Positions 22,536-32,300 of a stretch of DNA of 64,000 nt are shown piece by piece. The notes under the pieces are model-generated. The model made no database searches, was not told the origin of the DNA, and saw only the letters and a list, made by a program, of their open reading frames with translations. The stretch's first letter is position 1, and each line of letters begins with the position of its first letter. Origin of the DNA: Streptomyces zaomyceticus (GTDB lineage: Bacteria > Actinomycetota > Actinomycetes > Streptomycetales > Streptomycetaceae); assembly GCF_014656215.1 (NCBI RefSeq), contig NZ_BNBZ01000004.1, positions 124,001 to 188,000 of the forward strand, in the 5' to 3' direction. The position numbers were made by a program, and so were the translations under genes.

Positions 22536-25500
22536 ATGAGCCACGGCATGGACGCCTGTGCGATGCTCGGCGCCGTGGAGACCAGGTCAGTCAGTCCCGT
22601 CTTCGTCGGCCGCGCCGGCGAACTCACCGCCCTCACCGAGGCGCTCTCCCGCGCGACCGCGGGAGAGCCCCAGGCGCTGCTCATCGGCGGCGAGGCGGGG
22701 GTCGGCAAGACCCGGCTCATCGAGGAGTTCCTCGACACGGCCTGCGAGCAGGGCGCCGTCGTCGCCCTCGGCGGTTGCGTCGAGCTCGGCGCCGACGGCC
22801 TCCCGTTCGCCCCCTTCGCCACCGCACTGCGCTCCCTCCGCCGCCGGCTCCCCGACGAACTCACCGCCGCCGCCGACGGTCAGGAGGCCGAGCTCGCCCG
22901 CCTGCTGCCCGAACTGGGCGACCCCGGCGGCCACGAATCCGCCGACGAGGACTCCACCGCCCGCCTCTTCGAACTGACGCTGCGGCTCCTGGAACGCCTC
23001 GCCGCCGACCGCACGATCGTGCTCGTCCTGGAAGACCTCCACTGGGCCGACGCCTCCACCCGGCACCTCCTCACCTACCTCCTCCGCACCCTCCGCCGGG
23101 GCCGGATCGTGATCGTCGCCAGCTACCGCGCCGACGACATCCACCGGCGCCACCCGCTGCGCCCCCTCCTCGCCGAACTCGACCGGCTCCGCACCATCCG
23201 CCGCATCGAACTCGCCCGCTTCACCCGCACCGAGGTCCACCGCCAGCTCACCGGCATCCTCGCCGCCGAACCCGACCCCGCCCTCGTCGAGGAAGTCTTC
23301 GAACGCTCCGACGGCAACGCCTTCTTCGTCGAGGAACTCGTCGTCTCCCACGAGGCCGGCTGCGCCGCCGGCCAGCTCAGCGACTCCCTGCGCGACCTCC
23401 TGCTGGTCCGGGTCGAGACGCTCTCCGAGGACGCCCAGCGGGTCGCCCGGATCGTCGCCGAGGGCGGATCCACCGTCGAGTACGGCCTGCTCGCCGCCGT
23501 CGCCCGGCTCGGCGAGGACGAACTCATCGAGGCGCTGCGGGCCGCCGTGGGCGCCAACCTGCTGCTCGCCGTCCCCGACGGCGACGGCTACCGCTTCCGC
23601 CACTCCCTGGTCCGCGAGGCCGTCAGCGACGACCTGCTGCCGGGCGAACGCTCCCGCCTCAACCGGCGCTACGCCGAAGCCCTGGAGTCCGACCCCTCGC
23701 TCGTCCGCGCCGACGAGCGCGCCAACCGGCTCGCCACCTACTGGTACCACGCGCACGACCCGGCCAAGGCCCTGCCCGCCGTCCTCCGCGCCTCCGTCGC
23801 CACCCGCAAGCGCCATGCCTACGCCGAGCAGCTCCGGCTCCTCGAACGGGCCATGGAACTCTGGGACGAGGTCCCCGCGGAGATCCGCGGCTCGCTCCGG
23901 CCCATGGACTACGCCGAGGCCTACCCGCCCTGCGGCTGCGACCCCGAGACCGCCGCACTCACCTATCTCGACCTGCTCGCCGAGGCCGCCGTCGCCGCCC
24001 GGCTCAGCGGAGACCGCGACCGCGCCCTGAAGATCGGCAAGATGGCGCTGGGTCTCCTCGACGGCGGCGACGCCCAGGACCCCCTGCGGGCCGCCTGGTT
24101 CTGGACCGAGAAGGCCCGTCTCCAGTCCAACCTCGGCCGCGGCGACGGCCGGGCGGAGATAGCCCGGGCCCAGGAACTCGTCAAGGGCCTCCCGCCCTCC
24201 GCCGTCCACGCCGTGGTCCTCGTCGGCGCCGCCGGCTGGGGCATGCTCCGCAACCCCGGCCCCGACGCCCTCGCCGCCGCCGAACGCGCCGTCGAGTACG
24301 CCCGGCACGTCAAGGCCGAGTCGATCGAACTCAACGCCCGCCTCACCCTCGGCACCCTCATGGTCGCCGCGGGCGACGTGGAGACGGGGCTCGCCGAGAT
24401 GCACGAGGTACGGGAACGGACCACGGCCCTCGGCCAGTTCACCGAAGCCGCCCGCGCCCACATCAACATCTCCTCCGCCCTGGAGTCCCTCGGCCGCTCC
24501 CGCGAGGCCGTCGAACTCACCGACACCGGCATCCGCCTCGCCCGCACCTACGGTCTCGTCGACAGCGTCGGCTGGGTCGAGGCCAACCGGGCCGAATCCC
24601 TCCTCTCCCTCGGCCACTGGGACGAGACCCGGGAGGCCGCCGAACGACTGCTCCGCTCGGCGACCAGCACCAAGCCCCGCGGCTCGGCCTCCCTCCGTCT
24701 CGCCCAGCTCGCCGCCGCCCGCGGCGAACTCGACGCGGCCGGCCGCCACCTCGCCGACGCCCGCTCCGTCTACGGCACCCGCGACCCGATCCCGCAGTAC
24801 ACCCTGCCCATGGCCCAGGTGGAGATCGCCGTGGCCGCCGCCGAGGGGCGCGTCGCGGACGTCCGGACCCAGCTCGCCGCCGCCGAACGGGGCGGCTTCC
24901 CGCCCGGCACCCACCGCTACGGCTGGCCGCTCGTCCTCACCGCCGTCACCGCCGAGGCCGAAAGCCGTGGGCTGCCCGCCGCCGACGAGGGCCGCGCGGA
25001 GGCGCTCGAAGCGATCCGCCGCAGCGTCCGGAGCCTCGCCGCCCCGGCCCCCGTCTGGATCGCCTACGGCCGACAGGTCTCCGAGGAGCTCGCCCGCGCC
25101 GAGGGCCGCGAGACCGCCGCCCGCTGGGCCGAGGTCGTCGCCGCCTACGCACCGCTGGAACGCCCCGCCCAGCTGGCCCGCGCCCAGCACCGCCTCGCCG
25201 ACGCCCTGCTCGTCGAGGGCGGCCGCCGCGAGGAGGCCGCGGCCCTGCTCCGCGAGGCCCACACCACCGCCATCCGTCTCGGCGCCCGCCCGCTCCGCGA
25301 GGACGTGGAACTCCTCGCCGCCCGAGCCCGCCTCTCCCTCGCCCCGGAGAAGCGGGTCCCGACGCCGCCGGATCCCGGGGACGACACCTTCGGTCTGACC
25401 CCCCGGGAGCAGGACGTCCTCGGCCTGGTCGCGGCCGGCCGCACCAACCGTCAGATCGCCGAGGAGCTCTTCATCTCACCCAAGACGGCCAGCGTCCACG

Positions 25501-25592
25501 TCTCCAACATCCTCGCCAAGCTCGGCGTCGCCGGCCGTGGCGAGGCCGCGGCCCTGGCCCACCGCCTCCACCTCCTCGACACGGCCCTCTGA
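22536..25592 (+). CDS. Large ATP-binding LuxR-family transcriptional regulator (LAL type)
   Basis: Up to 1018 aa. An AAA/STAND ATPase is at the N-terminus: Walker A GGEAGVGKTR (near residue 58) and Walker B-like IVLVLEDLHWAD (near 160). A long helical, TPR-like middle (about 400-930) follows, and a C-terminal LuxR helix-turn-helix LTPREQDVLGLVAAGRTNRQ, continuing IAEELFISPKTASVHVSNIL. LAL regulators typically activate sugar or secondary-metabolite genes after binding a signal. No start codon has a good ribosome site; ATG 22536 gives the longest product, ATG 22563 (MLGAVETRSV) is equally plausible. The last 117 bases overlap a reverse-strand small gene. Confidence 0.88.
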   Translation: MSHGMDACAMLGAVETRSVSPVFVGRAGELTALTEALSRATAGEPQALLIGGEAGVGKTRLIEEFLDTACEQGAVVALGGCVELGADGLPFAPFATALRSLRRRLPDELTAAADGQEAELARLLPELGDPGGHESADEDSTARLFELTLRLLERLAADRTIVLVLEDLHWADASTRHLLTYLLRTLRRGRIVIVASYRADDIHRRHPLRPLLAELDRLRTIRRIELARFTRTEVHRQLTGILAAEPDPALVEEVFERSDGNAFFVEELVVSHEAGCAAGQLSDSLRDLLLVRVETLSEDAQRVARIVAEGGSTVEYGLLAAVARLGEDELIEALRAAVGANLLLAVPDGDGYRFRHSLVREAVSDDLLPGERSRLNRRYAEALESDPSLVRADERANRLATYWYHAHDPAKALPAVLRASVATRKRHAYAEQLRLLERAMELWDEVPAEIRGSLRPMDYAEAYPPCGCDPETAALTYLDLLAEAAVAARLSGDRDRALKIGKMALGLLDGGDAQDPLRAAWFWTEKARLQSNLGRGDGRAEIARAQELVKGLPPSAVHAVVLVGAAGWGMLRNPGPDALAAAERAVEYARHVKAESIELNARLTLGTLMVAAGDVETGLAEMHEVRERTTALGQFTEAARAHINISSALESLGRSREAVELTDTGIRLARTYGLVDSVGWVEANRAESLLSLGHWDETREAAERLLRSATSTKPRGSASLRLAQLAAARGELDAAGRHLADARSVYGTRDPIPQYTLPMAQVEIAVAAAEGRVADVRTQLAAAERGGFPPGTHRYGWPLVLTAVTAEAESRGLPAADEGRAEALEAIRRSVRSLAAPAPVWIAYGRQVSEELARAEGRETAARWAEVVAAYAPLERPAQLARAQHRLADALLVEGGRREEAAALLREAHTTAIRLGARPLREDVELLAARARLSLAPEKRVPTPPDPGDDTFGLTPREQDVLGLVAAGRTNRQIAEELFISPKTASVHVSNILAKLGVAGRGEAAALAHRLHLLDTAL

Positions 25593-25790
25593 CCGACCGG
25601 CCTCCCCGGGATCCCCCGCCGCGCCGCGGGGGGCCCGTATCGTCACCCGGCCGGAGGTGAGATCTATCGGGCCGCGCGAGGGGTCGGCGTCGCCCGGATC
25701 CTCCCTGGTCAGGGCCTGCCTGCGCAGCTCCTCCTCGGTGTGCCTGCGGCCTGGGGCGAACAGTTCCGCCAACGGGTCGAACACGGTCAC
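25476..25790 (-). CDS. DUF6191-like small protein, antisense-overlapping the regulator gene
   Basis: 104-aa ORF from GTG 25790 (or GTG 25784), with AAGGAG upstream. The core FDPLAELFAPGRRHTEEELR, then LTREDPGDADPSRGPIDLTS and GRVTIRAP, resembles a Streptomyces family of short proteins I know as DUF6191; the conserved part ends near residue 65. The last 37 or so residues are read antisense to the 3' end of the LuxR gene and may not be conserved. The gene begins 8 bases after the lipoprotein dehydrogenase stop, so it is probably the distal gene of that operon. Function unknown. Confidence 0.6.
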   Translation of the reverse strand: MTVFDPLAELFAPGRRHTEEELRRQALTREDPGDADPSRGPIDLTSGRVTIRAPRGAAGDPGEAGRSEGRVEEVEAVGQGRGLATAGDAELGEDVGDVDAGRLG

Positions 25791-25798
25791 CAGCTCCT

Positions 25799-26953
25799 TC
25801 AGCTCACCTCCAGCCGGAGGATCCTGTCGTCCCCTGGCCCGGGGGTGCCCCGGGTGTCGGTTTCGCTGGTCACCAGCCAGAGCCGCCCGCCGCCCCCCGC
25901 GAGGACCGTGCGCAGGCGTCCGTACTCCTGTGTCAGGAACGCCTCGGGGTCCCCGGACCGTTCCGCACCGGAGAGCCCAACCCGCCACAGCCGCTCGCCT
26001 CTCAGCCCGGCCATCCAGATCGCGCCCCGCGCGTACGCGATGCCGCTGGGAGATGCCTCCGAGGTCGGCCACTGGGCCACCGGATCCACGAATCGGGCCT
26101 CGCCGGCCCGGCCCTCGACCTCCGGCCAGCCGTAGTTCTTCCCGCGCTCGACCAGATTCAGCTCGTCCCAGGTGTTCTGCCCGAACTCGGCCGCCCACAG
26201 ACGGCCCTCCGCGTCCCAGGCGATGCCCTGCACATTGCGGTGCCCGTACGAATAGACCACCGAACCGGCGACGGGATTGCCCGGTGCGGGCTTCCCCTCG
26301 GGCGTCATCCGCAGGATCTTCCCGCCGAGCGAGTCCCGGTCCTGGGCCAGACCGGTCCGGCCCGTCTCGCCCGTCCCCGCGTACAGCATCCCGTCCGGCC
26401 CGAACGCGATCCGGCCGCCGTTGTGCACGATCCCCTTCGGGATGCCGGTCAGGACCGGCTGCGGGACGCCGAGCCGGTCGCCGTCCGCGCCCCCGTACCG
26501 CATGCGCACGATGCGGTTGTCCGACTCCGCCGTCAGATACGCGTACACCCAGCCGTCCCGCACCGCGAGGCCCATCAGCCCGCCCTCACCGCCGGGGACC
26601 ACCCCGGGCACCTCGCCCAGCGAGGTCTTCGCCCCGGTCCGCCCGTCGACCCGGGTGATCGTCCGCTCGTCCCGCGAGGAGACCAGCAGATCCCCGCCGG
26701 GCAGCTCGGCGAGTCCCCAGGGCGACTTCAGCCCCTCGGCGAGCGTGCCCGTCACCGCCACCCGGCCGCCCGAGGGCGCGGCGGCGGACGAGGCGGCCGA
26801 CGAGGCGGCCGACGACGAGGCGGACCCGGTCGCGGTCGCCGACGTCGGGGGAGCGGTGCCCGGCCGATCCTCGGTACCTCCCGAGGAACAGCCCGCCACC
26901 AGGACCAGCACGGCGGCGCCCCAGAGGGCCTTCACAACAGCAGGACGGCTCAT
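25799..26953 (-). CDS. Lipoprotein glucose/sorbosone dehydrogenase (PQQ-type beta propeller)
   Basis: 384 aa. A lipoprotein signal ends in LVAGCSS (Cys near residue 22), followed by a 45-residue Ser/Ala/Thr linker and then a six-bladed propeller of the GSDH family: LKSPWGLAELPGGDLLVSSR, GEGGLMGLAV, GPDGMLYAGTGE, YGHRNVQGIAW, WAAEFGQNTWDELNLV. The His of GHRN is the conserved cofactor-region residue in soluble glucose dehydrogenases. It would oxidise a sugar on the outer face of the membrane with PQQ; the substrate is not evident. GAAGGGGA lies before ATG 26953. Confidence 0.87.
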   Translation of the reverse strand: MSRPAVVKALWGAAVLVLVAGCSSGGTEDRPGTAPPTSATATGSASSSAASSAASSAAAPSGGRVAVTGTLAEGLKSPWGLAELPGGDLLVSSRDERTITRVDGRTGAKTSLGEVPGVVPGGEGGLMGLAVRDGWVYAYLTAESDNRIVRMRYGGADGDRLGVPQPVLTGIPKGIVHNGGRIAFGPDGMLYAGTGETGRTGLAQDRDSLGGKILRMTPEGKPAPGNPVAGSVVYSYGHRNVQGIAWDAEGRLWAAEFGQNTWDELNLVERGKNYGWPEVEGRAGEARFVDPVAQWPTSEASPSGIAYARGAIWMAGLRGERLWRVGLSGAERSGDPEAFLTQEYGRLRTVLAGGGGRLWLVTSETDTRGTPGPGDDRILRLEVS

Positions 26954-27066
26954 GGCACGGTCCCCTTCGCGAGTCGAGCGGCATCCCTTCACCCTTGATA
27001 CACCGCCCGACCCGATCAGGTTCCCGATCACCCCGGCCACGAGCCTGCCGCCCGTCCCGCGCCCCC

Positions 27067-28089
27067 TCAGTCCCAGGACCCCCGGGGCGCCGGAAGCGCC
27101 CGGATCTCCGCCAGATCCCCGGCCGTCAGCCGCAGCCCCGCCGCCCGGGCGTTCTCCACGGCCCATCGCTCCCGCTTCGCCCCCGGCACCGGTACGACGT
27201 GCGGCCCCCGGCCGAGCACCCACGCGAGCGCCACCTGGGCCGGGGTGACCTCCGCCCCGTGCCGGGCGGCCACCCGCCGCAGCCCCGCCACCAGCGGCTG
27301 GTTCGCCGCCATCATCTCCGCGGTGAAGCGGGGGTGCCGGGCCCGCGGATCCTCCGGTTCGAAGCCGCCGCCCGGGGTCAGCGTGCCGGTCAGGAAACCG
27401 TTCCCCAGCGGCATCGCCGCCAGGAAGCCGACGCCCCGCGCCGCGCACCAGGGCAGCAGCCGCGCCAGTGCCTCCTGGGACCACACCGACAACTCGGCCT
27501 GCACCGCGGCCACCGGGAAGACCTGCTGGATCCGCTCCAGTTGGCGGATCGTTCCCTCGTACCCGTCACGGCCGACGCCGGTGGTCCCCCTCTGGGCCGA
27601 CCGGGCGCCGACGGCGCACAGCCCGAGCGCCCGTACCTTCCCCGCCGAGACCAGTTCGGCCATCGCGCCCCAGGTCTCCTCGACCGGCACCTCGGGGTCC
27701 GCCCGGTGCAGTTGGTACAGGTCGATCACATCGGTCCGCAGCCGGCGGAGCGAGGCGTCGCAGGCCCGGCGCACATACCCCGGCCTGCCGTCGGCGACCA
27801 CGTGCCGACGCCCGCCGCCGTCGCCGACGAGCAGTCCGCACTTCGTCGAGACGAAGGCGTCCGCCCGCCGCTCCTTCAACACCCGCCCCAGCAGTAGCTC
27901 GTTGGTGAACGGCCCGTACATGTCGGCGGTGTCGAGCAGGCTCACCCCGGCGTCCAGTGCCGCGTGCACGGTCCGCAGCGAGCGGTCCCCCCGCTGTTCC
28001 GAACGGCTGTACGCCCAGTTCATCGGCATGCACCCCAGGCCGATCGCACCCACGTCGAGCGCCGTCGCCCCGATAGTCCTGCGCTCCAC
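27067..28089 (-). CDS. Aldo/keto reductase
   Basis: 340 aa, NADPH-dependent (beta/alpha)8 barrel oxidoreductase. Hallmarks: GLGCMPMNWAY, LLDTADMYGPFTNELLLGR containing catalytic Asp and Tyr, VSTKCG with catalytic Lys, IDLYQLHRADPEVPVEETWG with the catalytic His, and the C-terminal VPVPGAKRERWAVEN that binds the cofactor phosphate. The GTG at 28089 is chosen because GGAGGGG lies upstream and the sequence begins VERRTIGATALDVGAIGLGC. It is divergent from the 2-hydroxyacid dehydrogenase 75 bases away. Substrate unknown. Confidence 0.88.
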   Translation of the reverse strand: MERRTIGATALDVGAIGLGCMPMNWAYSRSEQRGDRSLRTVHAALDAGVSLLDTADMYGPFTNELLLGRVLKERRADAFVSTKCGLLVGDGGGRRHVVADGRPGYVRRACDASLRRLRTDVIDLYQLHRADPEVPVEETWGAMAELVSAGKVRALGLCAVGARSAQRGTTGVGRDGYEGTIRQLERIQQVFPVAAVQAELSVWSQEALARLLPWCAARGVGFLAAMPLGNGFLTGTLTPGGGFEPEDPRARHPRFTAEMMAANQPLVAGLRRVAARHGAEVTPAQVALAWVLGRGPHVVPVPGAKRERWAVENARAAGLRLTAGDLAEIRALPAPRGSWD

Positions 28090-28164
28090 CTGCCGGTACC
28101 CCTCCCTGTGCCGTCCCCCAAAGTAACCAATGGCGCACGGGATTCTTCGCATAGCCTCCCGCTC

Positions 28165-29130
28165 ATGAGATTCGAGAACACGACCGCTGACGTGTGGCTT
28201 CCGATTCCCGCGGACGAGATCGACGATCTCCCCGAAGCGGGAGCGTCGGGCCTGAACTACCGCTTCTGGGACGGCGGGCCGGAGTTCCCGGCCGATCCGG
28301 CGCGCTGCGCCTTCTACGTCGTCCCGTACATGAAGGGCTCCGAGATCGCCGTCCGGCCGCTGGCCGCGATGACCTCGCTCCGGGCCGTGCAGACCCTTTC
28401 GGCGGGCATCGACCACGTCACGCCCGGCATCGGCTCGCTGCCCCCGGGCGTCGACGTCTGCAACGCGAAGGGCGTCCACGAGGCCAGCACCGCCGAGCTC
28501 ACGCTCGCCCTGATCCTGGCCTCGCTGCGCGGCATCCCCGGCTTCGTCCGCGGCCAGGACGCCGAGGAATGGCGGGCCGGCTTCTACCCGGCCCTCGCCG
28601 ACAGGTCGGTCCTGATCGTCGGGTACGGGTCGATCGGCGCCGCCATCGAGGACCGGCTCGCGCCCTTCGAGTGCGCGCGGGTGGCGCGCGTCGCACGCTC
28701 CGCGCGCACCACAGCGCGCGGCCCGGTCCACGCACTGACGGAGCTGCCCGGGCTGCTTCCGGATGCGGACGTGGTCGTCCTCTCGACTCCGCTCACGCCC
28801 GCGACCAGGCATCTCGCCGACGCCGGGTTCCTGGGCCGGATGAAGGACGGGGCGCTGCTCGTGAACGTCGCCCGGGGGCCGGTCGTCGACACGACGGCCC
28901 TGCTCAAGGAGGTCGAGAGCGGCAGGATCACGGCGGCGCTCGATGTCACAGACCCGGAACCGCTGCCGGCCGGGCACCCCCTGTGGCACGCTCCCGGTGT
29001 CCTGATCAGTCCGCATGTGGGAGGTTCCACTTCGGCCTTCATGCCCCGTGCGAAGCGGTTGGTCGCGGGGCAGCTGCGGCGGTTCGCGGCGGGCGAGGGG
29101 CTGGCCAACGTCCTTCTCACCACCACCTGA
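28165..29130 (+). CDS. D-2-hydroxyacid dehydrogenase
   Basis: 321 aa. NAD-binding loop VGYGSIG (near residue 153), and the catalytic trio Arg in LLVNVARGPVVDT, Glu in DVTDPEPLP and His in ISPHVGGST. It would reversibly reduce 2-ketoacids or oxidise D-2-hydroxyacids. It is shorter than SerA and lacks an ACT domain, so it is not a second phosphoglycerate dehydrogenase. A TAGCCT hexamer ends 7 bases before the ATG with no ribosome site, so it is probably leaderless. It is transcribed away from the aldo/keto reductase and toward the GGDEF-EAL gene. Confidence 0.88.
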   Translation: MRFENTTADVWLPIPADEIDDLPEAGASGLNYRFWDGGPEFPADPARCAFYVVPYMKGSEIAVRPLAAMTSLRAVQTLSAGIDHVTPGIGSLPPGVDVCNAKGVHEASTAELTLALILASLRGIPGFVRGQDAEEWRAGFYPALADRSVLIVGYGSIGAAIEDRLAPFECARVARVARSARTTARGPVHALTELPGLLPDADVVVLSTPLTPATRHLADAGFLGRMKDGALLVNVARGPVVDTTALLKEVESGRITAALDVTDPEPLPAGHPLWHAPGVLISPHVGGSTSAFMPRAKRLVAGQLRRFAAGEGLANVLLTTT

Positions 29131-29308
29131 GCCGCCGTCCGGGTGAGGCCGGGATGGGCCGGTCGGGTGGCGCGCGCCCCGACACGCGCCGTGCACGAGC
29201 CCCTCACCGTCACGGAGAGTACTGCGACCCTGTCCCTGAGTGACGGTCCTGGTGTATCGTCCCGGAGCGGGGGACTGCGTCGAGTACGGGCTGACGCTGG
29301 GGAGCGAA

Positions 29309-32300
29309 GTGACGGGTCATCAGATTTCGAGGGGGGCGACGGGTGAAGCACGGCCGGAGGACCGACGATCCGACGCGGCGACGCCGCCGTCGGCGAGCCT
29401 TCCGGGCCTGGCCGCAGGTCTCGCACCATCCGTGCCGGACCAGGCCGCGCAGCACCGCGCGCCCCACGCCGCCGCCGAACCGACGGACACCGGACCGGCC
29501 GGCCGGCCGCAGGGCGGGCCGGTCGCCGGACCGGACCGCGGACCGGACGCCGGACCGGCCTGCGGACCACCGGCCGGTCGGGACTCGGGGCCGGGCTCCG
29601 GACCGCACACCGAACCGGACTGGGGGCCGGACCCGGGACCGGGTCGCGGAGACGGGGGTCACGGTGCCGAACCACCGGGCCCGAGCGCTGCCGCCCCGGT
29701 CACCCGAGCCCCCGCGTCCCACGGCGGCCCCGCGCCGCACGGCGCACCCGCGTCCCACGGTGCCTGTGAGGCCTGTGGTGGCGCCGTGCCGGAGTCGGTC
29801 GTCCCTGTCGTACGGGACCCGGCCGGCCCCCACGACTGCGACGGGCACGCGCCCGGGGGCCCCGACGAGCCGTCGGCGCGCCCGCACGACGCGGCCGGCT
29901 GCGGTGGCGCGGCGCCGGAGGGTCCGGTGACGGCGCCCGGGGCGGTCCTCGCGCGCCGAACCGCCGGCGGCCCCGGCGGCGCCGGCGTGGAACCCGGCCA
30001 TCCGGACCCCGGACGCCCCGGCATCGGCGCGATCCTCTCCCAGATCGCCCTGGGGCTGATCTGCGCGGGCTACACGACCGGCGCCTCGCTCGGCTGGGGC
30101 TCACCCGAACTCGCCCTCTTCATGGGCGACTTCGGACTCAGCGCCGCCGCCCTCACCGCCGCGGTCTCCTGCTTCCTCTACGCCCGGGCCCACCGCGGCA
30201 GCGCCCGCCCCGCCTGGCTGCTCTTCGCCTTCTCCTCGTTCATGGCCTCCGCGGGCAACGCGGTGTGGGGCTGGTACGAGGTCGTGCTCCGTACGGAGGT
30301 GCCGGACTCCTCCGTCGCCGACCTCTTCTTCTTACTCTTCGCACCGCCCGCCATCGTCGGGCTCCTCGTCCTGGCCAAGAAGCCCGTGACCCGGGCCGGC
30401 TGGGTCTGCCTGGGACTCGACGCCTGGCTCATCGGCGGCTCCCTGCTCACGCTCTCCTGGAGCCTCGCCCTCGCGCGCACGGCCCATTTCCAGGACGAGC
30501 CCGTCGCGCAGGCGGCCCTGTCCCTCGCGTACCCGCTGCTCGACATCGTCCTCGTGAGCATGGTCCTCGTCCTGCACTTCCGGCGTTCCCAGGCCAACCG
30601 CTCGGCGACCAACACCGCGATCGCCGCGCTCGCCCTGACCGTCCTGTGCGACGCCCTGTTCACCTCGCCGCTGCTCCGCGAGAACTACGCCTCGGGCCAG
30701 CTGCTCGACGCCGGGTGGTTCGCCGGCTCCCTGCTGCTCGCCTACGCGCCGTGGGGTGTGCGCCGTCTTCCGGACAGCGCCGCCACCGCGCGCGGGCCGT
30801 GGCTGCACAGCCGTCCGGTGGCCGGTTCGCTCGCCGCACTCACCCCGTACCTCGCCGCCGCCGTCTGCACCCTCGGCATCCTCTACAACGTCGTCGAGGG
30901 GCGCAGGGTCGACCGCGTCGTCGTCCTCACCGGCTGCACGGTGGTCCTGGCCCTCGTCGTACGGCAGGGCATCATGCTCCTCGACAACATCGCCCTGACC
31001 CACGAACTGGCCCAGAAGGAGAACCACTTCAGGTCGCTCGTGCAGGGTTCCAGCGACGTCATCATGATCGCCGCGCCCACCGGGGTGCTCCGCTACGTCA
31101 GCCCGGCCGCCTCCGGGGTCTACGGACGCGACGCCGAGGAGCTGATCGGCTCCGAACTCGCCTCGCTCATCCATCCCGAGGACCTCGGTGGCGTCGTCCA
31201 CGAGGTACGGCGCTTCCTGGCCGTCTCGCCCGCCGAGGAGCCGACCACCCGGATCGAGTGCCGCTTCCGCTCCGGTCGCGGCGACTGGCTCAACGTCGAG
31301 TCGACGGTCAACCGTCACCAGGGCGGCCTGATCTTCAACAGCCGGGACGTCACCGAACGCGTGCGGCTCCAGGCCCAGTTGCAGCACAACGCCGAGCACG
31401 ACCCGCTCACCGACCTGCCCAACCGGGCGCTCTTCACCCGACGGGTCCGGCAGGCGCTCGGCGGCCGTCGCGCCTCCGACCCCGGCACCGCCGTGCTCTT
31501 CATCGACCTCGACGGCTTCAAGGGCGTCAACGACCGCCTCGGCCACCAGGCCGGGGACGACCTCCTCGTCCAGGCCGCCCGCCGCCTCCACGACTCCGTG
31601 CGGGCCGGGGACACGGCCGCCCGGCTCGGCGGCGACGAGTTCGCCGCCCTCATCCTCGGTGACGGCTGCCGCGACCAGGCCGCCCGCCGGAAGCAGGTCC
31701 AGGAGATCGCCGACCGGCTCCGGCTCACCCTCTCCCGGCCGTACCGCGTCGACGGCGGTCAGGAGGTGCGGGTCGCCGCCTCCATCGGAGTGGCCTTCGC
31801 CGAGCCGGGCATCGAGGCGGGCGACCTCCTGCGCAACGCCGACCTCGCCATGTACCGCGCCAAGGCGGCCGGCAAGGACCGGGTCGAGCTCTACGCGCCC
31901 CAGATGCAGGCCGAGGTGGTCCGACGGACCGAGCTGGCCGCCCGGCTGCGCACCGCACTCCACGACGGCGAGTTCGCGCTGCTCCACCAGCCGGTCGTCG
32001 ACCTCGCCACCGGCCGGATCTCCGCCGTCAGCGCCCAGGCGCGCTGGCGCTCCGCCCAGGGCATCCTCTTCACCCCCGCCGAGTACCTCCGGGTCACCGA
32101 CGACTCCGAGCGGACCGCGGAGCTCGGCCGCTGGCTCCTGGAGGAGGCCGTGGAGCAGGCCGCCGAACGGGCGGGAATCGGCCACCGTACGCCGGTGTCC
32201 ATCCGGATCTCCGCCGGACGCCTCCTGGACCGCTCGCTGCCGCTCGGCTCGGTCGAGTCGCTGCTCACCCGGCACGGTCTGCCGTCCGGCTCGCTGATCG

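Noticed and set aside
29204..29247. BldD-type site upstream of the cdgF-like gene
   Set aside because: TCACC and AGTGA are present but in the reverse order from the AGTGA-TCACC arrangement I know for BldD, so I only record the inverted repeat.
29396..30001. Reverse ORF 29210-30001 as a separate Arg/Gly-rich gene
   Set aside because: It is the antisense of the GP-repeat N-terminal region of the cdgF-like gene and overlaps its presumed start; sequence is simple repeat without motif.
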